Source: a virus
DNA length: 43,732 bases
IMG/VR virus record: IMGVR_UViG_3300025010_002037
Location: 1 to 43,732 of that record
Strand: one strand, 5' to 3'
Position 1 is the first letter of the stretch, and each line of letters begins with the position of its first letter. The notes below the pieces were generated by a model. The model was not told where the DNA came from. It saw only the letters and a list, made by a program, of their open reading frames with translations, and ran no database searches. Below, one piece after another: positions 6,887 through 16,276 of this stretch. The position numbers and the translations under genes are program-made.

Positions 6887-7072
6887 ATGGATGAAAAAGA
6901 ATTTATAGTAAAGAAATTTAATAACTTTGTGACAAGCGAGGTAGCTGGATTTTTAGAAAAATACAGCTTGGATAAAGTACAAATTGTAGATGAAAATGGA
7001 AACAAGGCAAAAATAACACGAGATAAAGATAATAACTTAGTTATTGAAACAACAACAAAAGAAATTTATTAA
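6887..7072 (+). CDS. Small early phage protein
   Basis: A 61-residue protein: helical first half (FIVKKFNNFVTSEVAGFLEK), then a beta-hairpin pattern (VQIVDENGNKAKITRDKDNN). AAAAAGGAGAA precedes ATG 6887. Unknown function. Confidence 0.6.
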   Translation: MDEKEFIVKKFNNFVTSEVAGFLEKYSLDKVQIVDENGNKAKITRDKDNNLVIETTTKEIY

Positions 7073-7091
7073 AAAAGGAGAATTTTAAATT

Positions 7092-7292
7092 ATGGAGAAA
7101 GGTTGCAAATATTGTAAAGAAAACAGTCAGGAATATATTAAGGCTTTTCCTAATAGGAAGTTATATGTGATAACAGAAGATGGCGAAAATAAAATAGCTA
7201 TAGCAGTAGAAAATGAGTGCATAGGGTTATTTAATATTGATTATTGCCCGATGTGCGGGAAAAATTTAAAGGGGGACACAAACAATGGATGA
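7092..7292 (+). CDS. Small zinc-ribbon protein
   Basis: A 66-residue protein with CKYC near the N-terminus and CPMCGKNL near the C-terminus, the two halves of a zinc ribbon, with beta strands between. Such proteins are common in Firmicutes phages. AAAAAGGAGAA precedes ATG 7092; the 3' end overlaps the next gene by 8 bases. Confidence 0.65.
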   Translation: MEKGCKYCKENSQEYIKAFPNRKLYVITEDGENKIAIAVENECIGLFNIDYCPMCGKNLKGDTNNG

Positions 7293-7701
7293 ACTAATAA
7301 GTAAATTAGCACTTGCGATAGAACATATGGCGAGTAGCGTAGAATGTATGGCAAATAGTATAAATAAATTAGCAACAAAGCAAGAAGAGACAAGAATAGA
7401 TGTAAAAATGGATACACCTTTAATAGATTTCAAAAAGATAGAAAATAAATTGACGGGGTCTAAAAACACAAAAGAAGAATCAAAAGAAGAACTAAAAGAA
7501 GAACCAAAGGAAGAACCAAAAAAGAATGGAGAGAAAAACACGTTTACATTGGATGGAATTAGGTCCGTGTGTGCAGAGCTCACACGAGCAGGCAAAAGAG
7601 AAGATGTAAAGAAGCTACTCAATAAATTTGATGTGGACAAGCTTACGGCTCTGACAGAAGATAAATATGCCGATTTTATGGAAGGGGTGTCGATGTTATG
7701 A
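7285..7701 (+). CDS. Phage early protein, coiled coil plus conserved C-terminal helix bundle
   Basis: 138 residues: N-terminal helical segment, a low-complexity KEE/KEEPK linker (about residues 67-90), and a C-terminal domain (TLDGIRSVCAELTRAGKRED, VKKLLNKFDVDKLTALTEDK) seen in phages just upstream of DUF2800 genes. ATG 7285 follows AAAGGGGGACACAAAC. Its last codons overlap the next gene (ATGA), suggesting coupled translation. Likely linked to replication or recombination by context only. Confidence 0.65.
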   Translation: MDELISKLALAIEHMASSVECMANSINKLATKQEETRIDVKMDTPLIDFKKIENKLTGSKNTKEESKEELKEEPKEEPKKNGEKNTFTLDGIRSVCAELTRAGKREDVKKLLNKFDVDKLTALTEDKYADFMEGVSML

Positions 7702-8867
7702 TAGATCACGGTAATAGAGCCCACGCATTGCTTGGTGCATCAAATTCGAGTAGATGGACTAAGTGCACACCAAGTGCAAGATTAGAAGAACAATTTCCAC
7801 AGCAAGAAACGGATTTTAGTTTAGAAGGTACTTTGGCACACGAGATAGCAGACTTAACTTTGAAAGTTGAAATATCGGATATAACTGTTAAAGAATACTC
7901 AAAAGAGATTAAGGTAAAGCGAAAAAACAAATTATTCGATGATGAAATGATAGGACATGCTGATTCGTATACTGATTATGTAATAGATACATCTTTAGAA
8001 CGTGAAGGTAAATCAATAATAATGACAGAGCAGAAAGTAGATTTTAGTGAATACATACCCGAAGGATTTGGTACAGCTGATGCAATTATAATATCGGATA
8101 GTATTATGGATGTGATAGATTTTAAATACGGCAAGGGCGTACCCGTGGGTGCAGAGGACAACACACAAATGATGTGTTATGCACTAGGAGCCTTGAGCAT
8201 GTTCTCCCAGCTATATGATATAGAAACAATAAATATGCACATATATCAGCCTAGATTAGATAATATAGCAACAAGTCAAATAACTGTAGAAGAGTTATTA
8301 AACTGGGCAGAGACTGAACTAAAAGAAAAAGCGGAAATAGCATATAAAGGTGAAGGGCAATTTGTACCAGGTAGCCATTGTAAGTTTTGTAGAGCTAAAC
8401 ATAAGTGCAATGCTAGGGCAGAGGGCAACATGGAGCTTATAAAACAAGACTTTGCAGATGTTATACTGCTAGATGACGAAAGAATAGAATTCATATTACC
8501 CAAGATAGATGCAGCAATGAAGTGGCTGGAAGACATAAAAAAATATGCACTAGAGGAAGCTTTGAAGGGTAAGGTATGGAAAGGTTTTAAATTAGTAGAG
8601 GGTAAGAGCAATAGAAAATATAAAGATAATGATCAAGTGGTGCAAGCATTAACAGAAGCAGGGTATCCGGAAGCAGTTGTTATGGAGAAAAAACTACTAG
8701 GAATAACAGCACTAGAAAAAGCTTTAGGTAAAAAAGAAGTAGGAAATGTATTAAAGGATTTAATAGAAAAACCGACAGGAGCTCCTACATTAGTTGTTGA
8801 GAGTGACAAAAGACCAGCAATAGATAATGTAGTAGCTGACTTTGAAACGGTAGCTGATGAAGATTGA
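7698..8867 (+). CDS. DUF2800 protein, RecB-like nuclease
   Basis: 389 residues beginning with the family signature HALLGASNSSRWTKCTPSAR and EGTLAHEIADL, then exonuclease-like motifs (GTADAIIISDSIMDVIDFKYGKG, with acidic residues and lysine in the PD-(D/E)XK arrangement) and a cysteine cluster (CKFCRAKHKC near residue 230) that could hold an iron-sulfur cluster, as in Cas4/AddB-like nucleases. It is paired with the DUF2815 gene as in many clostridial phages, probably a recombination or replication exonuclease working with a single-strand binding partner. Confidence 0.85.
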   Translation: MIDHGNRAHALLGASNSSRWTKCTPSARLEEQFPQQETDFSLEGTLAHEIADLTLKVEISDITVKEYSKEIKVKRKNKLFDDEMIGHADSYTDYVIDTSLEREGKSIIMTEQKVDFSEYIPEGFGTADAIIISDSIMDVIDFKYGKGVPVGAEDNTQMMCYALGALSMFSQLYDIETINMHIYQPRLDNIATSQITVEELLNWAETELKEKAEIAYKGEGQFVPGSHCKFCRAKHKCNARAEGNMELIKQDFADVILLDDERIEFILPKIDAAMKWLEDIKKYALEEALKGKVWKGFKLVEGKSNRKYKDNDQVVQALTEAGYPEAVVMEKKLLGITALEKALGKKEVGNVLKDLIEKPTGAPTLVVESDKRPAIDNVVADFETVADED

Positions 8868-9634
8868 AAACCAATTTTGTCAAATGTATGCACTGTGGAC
8901 ACATCTTCGATTTAATTACGTTGCCGGATGAACTAATAGATATGGGCAACTTCTACAACGTTATTACTTGTCCAAAGTGTAAAATAGAGAACCACGAAGA
9001 TGAATTAGAATATATGAAAGATATAGTGCCAAATAGTGCACAGAAAATTATAAATCAAAGGGAGATTAAAATTATGGCAAAGAGAAATGAAACAAGAGTA
9101 ATTACAAATAAGGTGAGGTTAAGTTATGCAAATTTATTTGAACCAAAGAGCATTAATGGGGGAGATGAGAAATATTCAGTATCATTATTAATACCAAAAA
9201 CAGATAAGGAGACCTTGAAGCTCATCAAGGAAGCTATAGCAACCGCAAAAGAAGCAGGTAAAGGGAAATGGGCTGGGAAAATACCTGCGGTATTAAAAGA
9301 ACCACTAAGAGATGGGGACGAGGAAAGACCAGATGACGAAGTATATGCAGGATGTTATTTTATAAACGCAAGTAGTAAAAACAAACCAGGATTAGTAAAT
9401 CAATTAATGAAAGAAATAGAGAGTGAAGATGAATTATACAGCGGATGCTATGCAAGAGTATCAATCAATTTTTATGCATTTAACGCAAACGGAAATAAGG
9501 GTATAGCTTGCGGACTAAACAACGTACAAAAATTAGCGGACGGGGAAAGACTAGGTGGAGGATTTACAAACCCTAGCAGTGATTTTGAAGAAGTAGAAAT
9601 AGAAGCAGATGAAGACGATTCATTTCTAGGATAG
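8864..9634 (+). CDS. DUF2815 protein with in-frame N-terminal zinc ribbon
   Basis: DUF2815 proteins are phage single-strand-DNA-binding-like proteins encoded beside DUF2800 nucleases and DNA polymerase. The usual domain starts at ATG 9074 (MAKRNETRVITNKVRLSYAN) and has its own ribosome site (AAAGGGAGATTAAAATT). Here the frame is open upstream to TTG 8864, which overlaps the DUF2800 stop (TTGA); the extra 70 residues carry CMHCGH and CPKCK, a zinc-ribbon pattern. Two products are possible: a 256-residue fusion and a 186-residue standard protein. The acidic C-terminal tail (EEVEIEADEDDSFLG) resembles the protein-interaction tails of SSBs. Confidence 0.85.
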   Translation: MKTNFVKCMHCGHIFDLITLPDELIDMGNFYNVITCPKCKIENHEDELEYMKDIVPNSAQKIINQREIKIMAKRNETRVITNKVRLSYANLFEPKSINGGDEKYSVSLLIPKTDKETLKLIKEAIATAKEAGKGKWAGKIPAVLKEPLRDGDEERPDDEVYAGCYFINASSKNKPGLVNQLMKEIESEDELYSGCYARVSINFYAFNANGNKGIACGLNNVQKLADGERLGGGFTNPSSDFEEVEIEADEDDSFLG

Positions 9635-9646
9635 GAGAAAAAGACT

Positions 9647-11569
9647 ATGAGAACATTAAGTATAGATATTGAAACATATAGTAGTGTAGACTTGATGAAA
9701 GCAGGCGTTTATACATACACACAAAGTGATGACTTTACTATTTTACTGTTCGGATATGCTTTTGATGATGAAGAGGTTAGAGTCATAGACTTAACCTCTG
9801 AAACATTACCAAAAGAAGTAGAATCCGCTTTAATATCAGAAGCAGTAATCAAAACAGCATTTAATGCTAACTTTGAACGTACATGTTTAAGCAAATATCT
9901 AAACTTAGAATTACCTAGTAATCAATGGCGTTGTACATCAGTACACGCCTTAATGCTAGGGTTACCTAACTCACTGGCTGTTGTATCACAAGTATTAAAG
10001 TTACCTGAACAGAAAATGAGTATAGGTAAAACCTTAATTAGATATTTCAGTATGCCCTGTGCTCCAACCAAAACAAACGGTGGGAGAACCAGAAACCTAC
10101 CGCATCACGATTTAGAAAAATGGGAGTTATTTAAAGAATATTGTAAGCGAGATGTAGAAGTGGAAATTATCGTAAAAAAGAAAATAGAGTTTTATAAAAT
10201 AACAGACTTTGAACAAAAACTATGGGAATTAGATCAGCGGATAAACGATGAAGGTGTAGCAGTAGATATGGAGTTAGTAGAGAACGCTATAAAGATTGAT
10301 GAAAACTATACAAATAAACTAGTAGAAGAAGCCAAGGCTATTACAGGTTTAGATAATGTAAATAGTGTGGCTCAACTAAAAAAATTTTTACAAGTAGAAG
10401 ATTTATCGAAAGCCGCAGTAGCTGAAATGATTAAAACAACAGACGACGAGACAACAAAAAGAGTACTGGAGCTCAGACAACTAATGTCAAAGACGAGTGT
10501 AAAAAAGTATGAAGCAATGTCAAGATGTGTTTGCCCTGATGGACGAGTGAGAGGTCTATTTCAATACTATGGAGCAAATAGGACCGGACGCTGGGCTGGA
10601 CGATTAGTACAGGTACAAAACCTACCGCAGAATCATTTATCAGACCTAGACACAGCAAGGGAGCTAGTAAAAGACGGAGATTATGAAAGCGTAGAAATGC
10701 TATACGATAACGTTCCGAAAGTATTATCAGAGTTAATAAGAACCGCATTTGTAGGCAGTAATGGAAATAGATTTATAGTAGCAGACTTTAGTGCAATAGA
10801 AGCAAGAGTAATAGCTTGGTTAGCGAATGAGAAGTGGAGACAAGAAGTATTTAAAACCCATGGAAAAATATACGAAGCTAGTGCTAGCCAAATGTTTAAA
10901 GTACCTTTGGAGTCCGTAACAAAAGGAAGTGCACTAAGACAAAAAGGAAAAGTGTCTGAGCTCGCACTTGGCTATCAAGGGGGAGTTGGTGCATTAAAAC
11001 AAATGGGGGCTCTGGATATGGGACTAGAAGAAGATGAGCTCCAAGGATTGGTTGACGCGTGGAGACATGCAAACCCAAACATAGTAAAGTTATGGTATGA
11101 AGTTGGGAATGCAGCAGCAAAAGCAATAGACGAAAAAACAACAGTAAATATTAGTCACAATATAAAATTTATATATTCAAAAGGATGTTTATTTATACAA
11201 CTTCCATCAGGGAGAAGGCTATCATATTTGCAGGCTAGTATAGAAACTGTAGGAAGCAGGAGAAAAATAACATATCAGGGTATGAATCAGACATCTAAAA
11301 AGTGGGAGAAAATAGACACCTATGGGGGGAAATTAGTAGAAAATATTGTACAAGCCGTTGCAAGAGATTGTTTAGCTGTCAGTATGATGCGGGTACATGA
11401 GAAAGGTTATAGAATTGTTATGCACGTACATGATGAGGTAGTAATAGATGCAACAAGCAATCAGAAGCTAGAAGATGTTCTCAATATAATGGGGCAGTCG
11501 ATAGAGTGGGCTGACGGGTTAATACTAAAAGCAGATGGATATGAAACCTATTATTATAAAAAAGATTAG
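9647..11569 (+). CDS. Phage DNA polymerase, family A with 3'-5' exonuclease domain
   Basis: Replicates the phage genome. 640 residues. N-terminal exonuclease: Exo I IDIETYS (Asp7, Glu9), Exo II FNANFE, Exo III region FKEYCKRDVEVE. Polymerase motif A is VADFSAIEARVIAW (near residue 380), motif B RQKGKVSELALGYQGG, motif C HVHDEVV near residue 600, all intact. No 5'-3' exonuclease domain, as usual in phage enzymes. ATG 9647 follows ATAGGAGAAAAAG. Forms a replication cassette with the genes on both sides. Confidence 0.95.
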   Translation: MRTLSIDIETYSSVDLMKAGVYTYTQSDDFTILLFGYAFDDEEVRVIDLTSETLPKEVESALISEAVIKTAFNANFERTCLSKYLNLELPSNQWRCTSVHALMLGLPNSLAVVSQVLKLPEQKMSIGKTLIRYFSMPCAPTKTNGGRTRNLPHHDLEKWELFKEYCKRDVEVEIIVKKKIEFYKITDFEQKLWELDQRINDEGVAVDMELVENAIKIDENYTNKLVEEAKAITGLDNVNSVAQLKKFLQVEDLSKAAVAEMIKTTDDETTKRVLELRQLMSKTSVKKYEAMSRCVCPDGRVRGLFQYYGANRTGRWAGRLVQVQNLPQNHLSDLDTARELVKDGDYESVEMLYDNVPKVLSELIRTAFVGSNGNRFIVADFSAIEARVIAWLANEKWRQEVFKTHGKIYEASASQMFKVPLESVTKGSALRQKGKVSELALGYQGGVGALKQMGALDMGLEEDELQGLVDAWRHANPNIVKLWYEVGNAAAKAIDEKTTVNISHNIKFIYSKGCLFIQLPSGRRLSYLQASIETVGSRRKITYQGMNQTSKKWEKIDTYGGKLVENIVQAVARDCLAVSMMRVHEKGYRIVMHVHDEVVIDATSNQKLEDVLNIMGQSIEWADGLILKADGYETYYYKKD

Positions 11570-11581
11570 AGGTGGTAACAG

Positions 11582-13981
11582 TTGATAAAAATTAGCAGTG
11601 ACGGTTTTTTAGATATAGCTATAGGTAGAAATCGAAAGGAATCTGTTTATCAAAATAAAAAAATGCTTTGGTCAAAATTATTAGAGAGAGTAGAGGAAAC
11701 CCACAGAACCTTTGAGACCTATCAGGAATATATGAAGATGACAAAAGATAGACAAGATGACCTGAAGGATGTAGGTGGATTTGTCGGGGGATATCTGAAA
11801 GATGGCAGTAGGAAACAAGTATTACATAGACAATTAATATGTTTAGACGCCGACTTTGGTACACTAGATGTATGGGATGACTGGAATATGCTATATGGAA
11901 ATGCCTGTGCATTGTATACCACTCACAAACACTCCAAAGAGAAGATTAGGTTTAGATTACTAATCCCACTTGACAGACCCGTAAATACGGAAGAATATCA
12001 AGCAATAGCAAGAATGATTGCAAGTGATATAAACATTGAAGCCTTTGACGATACCACATACCAGGCACAAAGGATGATGTACTTTCCATCTACTAGCAAA
12101 GACGGGGAATATATATTTAAATATACCGACGGTGAATGGCTGAGAGCTGATGATATACTGAAAAAATATATAGACTGGAGAGATAGCAGCAGCTGGCCAA
12201 CAAGTAGTAGGGTAAATATAAAAATACAATCTGAAATAAAAAGGCAGGAAGACCCTTTAACTAAAAAAGGAATAATAGGTGCTTTCTGTAGAACATACAG
12301 CATACAAGAAGCGATTACTAAATACCTAAGTGACATATATGTACCATGTGAAATAGAAAACAGATACACCTATGTAAAAGGGTCTACAAGTGCAGGATTA
12401 ATAGTATACGAAGATAAGTATGCCTACAGCCATCATTCAACAGACCCAGCAGGGCAAATGCTGTGTAATGCTTTTGACCTTGTGAGATTACACTTGTTTA
12501 GTGAATTAGACAGTAACGCAAAAGAGGGAACCCCAGTAAATAAAAAACCGAGTTTTGTAAAAGTATGTGAGATGATAACAGATGATGAAGATGTAAAGCT
12601 ATTAATGGGAAAAGAAAAGCTATTAGAAGCGAATGAAGATTTTGATGTATCTGAAAACACAGACTGGATAAAACAATTAGAATTTGATAATCGTGGTAAC
12701 ATATTAGCCACTACTGATAATATTGTCATCATACTAGAGAATGATCCTATGTTAAAAGGTAAGTTGGGATTTAACGAATTTGAACACAGGGAAGTAGCCA
12801 TGGAAAATCTACCTTGGCGAAAGATAAAAGGTGATAGTGCACTAAAAGATACAGATGATGCAGAAATAAGATACTACTTAGAGAAAAACTATAAAATAGT
12901 ATCCGCAGGAAAAATAAAAGATGCATTGTCTGTAGTTGTAACAAAACATACATATCATCCTATTAAAGAATATTTTTCTGAATGTGTTTGGGATGGAGTC
13001 AGTAGAGTTGATACATTGCTAATAGACTACCTAGGGGCAGAAGATACCGAGTATGTAAGGGCTGTAACACGAAAGACACTGTGTGGGGCGGTTGCTAGAG
13101 TGTTAGTACCAGGTATTAAATTCGATACCATATTAGTGCTAGTAGGAAAGCAGGGGTTAGGTAAAAGCCAATTGGTTAATAAACTAGGGGTACAGTGGTA
13201 TAGCGATAGCTTAACAACAGTATCAGGGAAAGAAGCATACGAGCAGCTGCAGGGTGTATGGATTATGGAAATGGGTGAGCTTGCTGCAATGAAAAAAGCA
13301 GAAGTCGAAGCAACCAAGCATTTTATATCGAAGCAGGAAGATAGGTACCGTGTAGCCTATGGTAGAAGAGTTGAGAATTTTCCAAGACAGACTATTTTTG
13401 TAGGTACTACAAATGAAGATAATTTTTTAAGAGATAGTACCGGAAATAGAAGATTCTGGCCTATAGATTGCGGACAACCTAAAAAAAATATGTGGGAGGA
13501 TCTAACTCCTGCAGTAATAAAAAAAATATGGGCAGAAGCTATAGTTCTATGGGATAACGGTAAAGGGGAACAATTATTTTTAGATTCTGGATTGGAAAAG
13601 GTAGCACTGGAAAAACAAGAAGAGCATAAAGAAGAGGATTACAGGATTGGGATGATTAAGGAATACTTAGATATGCCGCTACCTCCTAATTGGCCAGAAA
13701 TGGCACTCAGTGAACGCAGGGCGTACATACAGGATGATGATATAGTAACTAATATAGAAGATGGTGTTAGGCGTGATAGGGTGTGCGTTTTAGAGATATG
13801 GACGGAGCTATTTAATGGGGAGCCTAAAAAACTTACAGATTATGATAGTAGAATATATAATAGAATATTAGCTGAATTACCTGATTGGGAAAGACATAAA
13901 GCAGGTGGTGGTGGATTATTGAGATTTGGAAAAATATATGGTAGACAAAGGGCGTACGTAAGAAAAAATGATAAGCATTAG
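11582..13981 (+). CDS. VirE/P4-type primase-helicase
   Basis: 799 residues. The N-terminal half resembles primase-type domains of phage replication proteins (LICLDADFGT, CALYTTHKHS, RFRLLIPLDRPV); the C-terminal half is a VirE-like superfamily 3 type ATPase with Walker A VGKQGLGKSQ (near residue 520), EMGELAAMKKAE, and a sensor motif FVGTTNEDNFLRD. It probably primes and unwinds DNA at the origin. TTG 11582 after AGAGGTGGTAACAG is the only start with a good ribosome site. The candidate origin follows its stop codon directly. Confidence 0.9.
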   Translation: MIKISSDGFLDIAIGRNRKESVYQNKKMLWSKLLERVEETHRTFETYQEYMKMTKDRQDDLKDVGGFVGGYLKDGSRKQVLHRQLICLDADFGTLDVWDDWNMLYGNACALYTTHKHSKEKIRFRLLIPLDRPVNTEEYQAIARMIASDINIEAFDDTTYQAQRMMYFPSTSKDGEYIFKYTDGEWLRADDILKKYIDWRDSSSWPTSSRVNIKIQSEIKRQEDPLTKKGIIGAFCRTYSIQEAITKYLSDIYVPCEIENRYTYVKGSTSAGLIVYEDKYAYSHHSTDPAGQMLCNAFDLVRLHLFSELDSNAKEGTPVNKKPSFVKVCEMITDDEDVKLLMGKEKLLEANEDFDVSENTDWIKQLEFDNRGNILATTDNIVIILENDPMLKGKLGFNEFEHREVAMENLPWRKIKGDSALKDTDDAEIRYYLEKNYKIVSAGKIKDALSVVVTKHTYHPIKEYFSECVWDGVSRVDTLLIDYLGAEDTEYVRAVTRKTLCGAVARVLVPGIKFDTILVLVGKQGLGKSQLVNKLGVQWYSDSLTTVSGKEAYEQLQGVWIMEMGELAAMKKAEVEATKHFISKQEDRYRVAYGRRVENFPRQTIFVGTTNEDNFLRDSTGNRRFWPIDCGQPKKNMWEDLTPAVIKKIWAEAIVLWDNGKGEQLFLDSGLEKVALEKQEEHKEEDYRIGMIKEYLDMPLPPNWPEMALSERRAYIQDDDIVTNIEDGVRRDRVCVLEIWTELFNGEPKKLTDYDSRIYNRILAELPDWERHKAGGGGLLRFGKIYGRQRAYVRKNDKH

Positions 13982-13982
13982 G

Positions 13983-14153
13983 TGTCAACAGATAGCGTCA
14001 ACAGAACCAAAAAAACGTCAACGGTGTCAACAGAATACAAAATTTTACAGGCAACAGTGTCAACAAAAGAAATTGAATTGTTGACATATACCGTTGACAC
14101 TTAAAACCTTTGTGAAATCTAATAAAATTTATCAATGTCAACAGTGTCAACAG
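13983..14153. repeat. Iteron array, TGTCAACAG repeats
   Basis: Nine-base units matching TGTCAACAG begin at 13983, 13996, 14016, 14025, 14049 (degenerate), 14058, 14136 and 14145; reverse-oriented units lie at 14078 and 14091. Start-to-start distances are 13, 20, 9, 24, 9, 20, 13, 45 and 9. The array occupies a non-coding gap between the primase-helicase gene and the next small gene, as expected for an origin bound by a phage initiator. Some reverse copies contain TTGACA and could also serve as -35 elements. Confidence 0.8.
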
Positions 14154-14289
14154 ATATTTATATAACTGATTATATTATGTATATTAGGTAGTATAAGGGG
14201 TACATATAACGCCTAATATGCATTATACGTATAATACGCGAGGCTTTTGCTACACCGTTGAAACTTAAAAAAATTATGGAGGGTAGATT
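14154..14289. other. AT-rich segment with palindrome, candidate unwinding region
   Basis: No gene is seen here. The stretch is very AT-rich (TATTTATATAACTGATTATA) and includes a perfect 14-bp palindrome ATTATACGTATAAT (14222-14235) and one degenerate inverted iteron (CCGTTGAAA, 14255). With the neighbouring iterons it has the composition of a DNA-unwinding element. Its end holds the ribosome site TGGAGGGT for the gene at 14290. Confidence 0.5.
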
Positions 14290-14493
14290 ATGGAACATTT
14301 AAGCAGGGATAAGGTGGAGATTGCAAAGGATTGGTTGGAAAAGTTTTTATTATCAAATGGACCAACAGATTATTTAACAGTGAAATTAGGAGCAAGAGTA
14401 GAAAAAATAACAAGAGGGGAATTAAAAAGAGCAAGAGTAGAATTAGAAGTGAAAAGTACGCAGACTAGTGATACGTGGGTATGGTCATTATGA
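14290..14493 (+). CDS. Small phage protein upstream of VRR-NUC
   Basis: 67 residues. The fold looks like a winged-helix-like small protein (KDWLEKFLLSNGPTDYLTVK, RGELKRARVELEVKS), often found before VRR-NUC genes in clostridial phages. ATG 14290 after TGGAGGGTAGATT. The stop overlaps the next start (ATGA), implying coupling. DNA binding is an inference. Confidence 0.65.
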   Translation: MEHLSRDKVEIAKDWLEKFLLSNGPTDYLTVKLGARVEKITRGELKRARVELEVKSTQTSDTWVWSL

Positions 14494-14780
14494 GAGAGAA
14501 AAGTATTGAGAATTATTTCAAGACAAAAGTAAATAATCTAGGCTGGTTATGCTTTAAATTAGCTACACCAGGTACAGCGGGAATACCTGATAGGCTGGTA
14601 ATACTACCAAAAGGAACTATATGGTTCGTAGAATTGAAGCAGCCAAAGGGAAGACTAGAGAAAATACAGAAACATATAATTAAGACTCTAGACACCTACG
14701 AATGTAATACAGCAGTTCTAAAGGATAAAGGAGATGTGGATAGATGGATTTTAAGCCTTACAGTTACCAGCAACAGATAA
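14490..14780 (+). CDS. VRR-NUC domain nuclease
   Basis: 96 residues with the VRR-NUC core: GWLCFKLATPGTAGIPDRLV, then WFVELKQPKGRL, giving the PD-(D/E)XK residues (D in GIPDR, E and K in VELKQ). Likely a branched-DNA or nicking nuclease used in replication/recombination. ATG 14490 overlaps the upstream stop; the in-frame start at 14475 is less likely. It overlaps the SNF2 gene by 37 bases. Confidence 0.9.
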   Translation: MREKSIENYFKTKVNNLGWLCFKLATPGTAGIPDRLVILPKGTIWFVELKQPKGRLEKIQKHIIKTLDTYECNTAVLKDKGDVDRWILSLTVTSNR

Positions 14781-16117
14781 TAGATTGGATTATAGATAAG
14801 CCATATTGCGGACTATTCCTAGAAATGAGAATGGGAAAAACTATATGCACACTTACAGCACTGAACATTTTGAAGTATGACCGTTTTGAAGTAGATAAAA
14901 TCCTTATCATAGCACCACTTAATGTGGCAAAAGTTACTTGGAGTGATGAAGTAAAGAAGTGGGAACATATAAGCCATCTGACGGTATCAAAAATTATAGG
15001 CACAGAGAAAGAAAGAGAGCAAGCCATAAAAGAAGATACGGATATATACTTGATTAATAGGGATAATGTAGATTGGTTAGTTACCAAACACTTGAAAAAT
15101 TGGAAGTTTGATACCCTTGTCATAGATGAATCATCAAGCTTTAAATCTAGTAACTCAAAGCGATTTAGAGCACTAAAAAAGGTGAGAAAGAAACTTAAAA
15201 GAGTGATTGAACTCACAGGAACGCCAACACCAAATAGCTTAATGGAGTTATGGCCACAAATATATTTGTTAGATCAGGGGGAGAGACTGGGGAAAACTCT
15301 AACGAGTTATAAGGACAGTTACTTTAAACCCGGGAGACGAAACGGACACATCATTTACGAGTGGATCCTAAAGGAAGGTGCTGAAAAAGAGATATACGAA
15401 AAAATTAACGATATATGCATATCCCTGAAAGCGGAAAACAATGTGCAGCTGACAGATAGAACTTATAAAACCGTAGAAGTGGAGTTGGATGAGGTCGCCC
15501 TAGGAATGTACAGGCGGTTAGAAAAAGATAGAATTACAGAAATGACAAGTGCAGTTGTAGCGGTAAATGCGGCAGTACTTGCGAATAAGTTATTACAAAT
15601 CGCAAACGGTGCAGTGTATGACGAAAATAAAAGCGTTATAGAAGTGCATGATTTTAAACTAAAAGCTTTGGAGGAATTAATAAATATTAAGCTAGATGGT
15701 AAAAGTGTTTTAATATTTTATAATTTTCAACATGATGTAAACAGGATTAAAAATATATATCCTGACGCAAGAGAAATAAAAAAAGCAGAAGATATAAAAG
15801 ATTGGAATAATAGAAAAATAAAAATAGCCTTAGCACATCCTGCAAGCGTAGGACATGGACTTAATTTACAATATGGCGGAAATATAATTGTTTGGTTTGG
15901 GTTAACTTGGAGCTTAGAACTATACCAACAAGCAAATGCAAGGCTACATAGACCCGGGCAAGAAGAGGACGTAGAAATATACCATCTAGTGGCTAAAGAT
16001 ACGATTGACGAAAAGGTGATGTATGTTTTATCCCAAAAAGAAGTGACTCAGGAAGCTTTGATAGAAGCATTGAGGTTAAGAATTAAAGAAATCAGAAAAG
16101 AAGGGAGGGAGAGTTAA
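14744..16117 (+). CDS. SNF2-type DEAD-box helicase
   Basis: 457 residues. Motif I is EMRMGKTICT, motif II VIDESSSFKSS, motif III ELTGTPTPNS, and C-terminal helicase motifs appear in VLIFYNFQHDVNRIKN, ALAHPASVGHGLNLQ and QANARLHRPGQ (the arginine finger region). It is the standard partner of VRR-NUC in these phages. ATG 14744 sits inside the VRR-NUC gene after GGAGATGTGGATAG. Its C-terminal codons are partly duplicated downstream at 16275-16320. Confidence 0.93.
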   Translation: MDFKPYSYQQQIIDWIIDKPYCGLFLEMRMGKTICTLTALNILKYDRFEVDKILIIAPLNVAKVTWSDEVKKWEHISHLTVSKIIGTEKEREQAIKEDTDIYLINRDNVDWLVTKHLKNWKFDTLVIDESSSFKSSNSKRFRALKKVRKKLKRVIELTGTPTPNSLMELWPQIYLLDQGERLGKTLTSYKDSYFKPGRRNGHIIYEWILKEGAEKEIYEKINDICISLKAENNVQLTDRTYKTVEVELDEVALGMYRRLEKDRITEMTSAVVAVNAAVLANKLLQIANGAVYDENKSVIEVHDFKLKALEELINIKLDGKSVLIFYNFQHDVNRIKNIYPDAREIKKAEDIKDWNNRKIKIALAHPASVGHGLNLQYGGNIIVWFGLTWSLELYQQANARLHRPGQEEDVEIYHLVAKDTIDEKVMYVLSQKEVTQEALIEALRLRIKEIRKEGRES

Positions 16118-16276
16118 GTGAAAATATACGTTATATACGAAAAAATGTACCATGAAGCGGCGGACGTAAAAAAGAATTTAATGGCAAAGACAGATGAGAA
16201 AGAAGCAAAGGCACTTGTAAAGGAATTGAGAAAGATAAACATGAATGTGGGTTATGAGAAAATTGAGTTAGATTAG
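16118..16276 (+). CDS. Small phage protein
   Basis: 52 residues from GTG 16118, 8 bases after GGGAGGGAGAG, whose last bases are the end of the SNF2 gene. Pattern MKIYVIYEKMYHEAADVKKN then a lysine-rich helix; resembles small proteins with a ferredoxin-like beta-alpha-beta start. Function unknown. Confidence 0.5.
   Translation: MKIYVIYEKMYHEAADVKKNLMAKTDEKEAKALVKELRKINMNVGYEKIELD

Noticed and set aside
13983-14153. CRISPR array
   Set aside because: The repeat unit is only 9 bases, spacing is irregular and two units are inverted; it fits iterons, and no cas gene is present.
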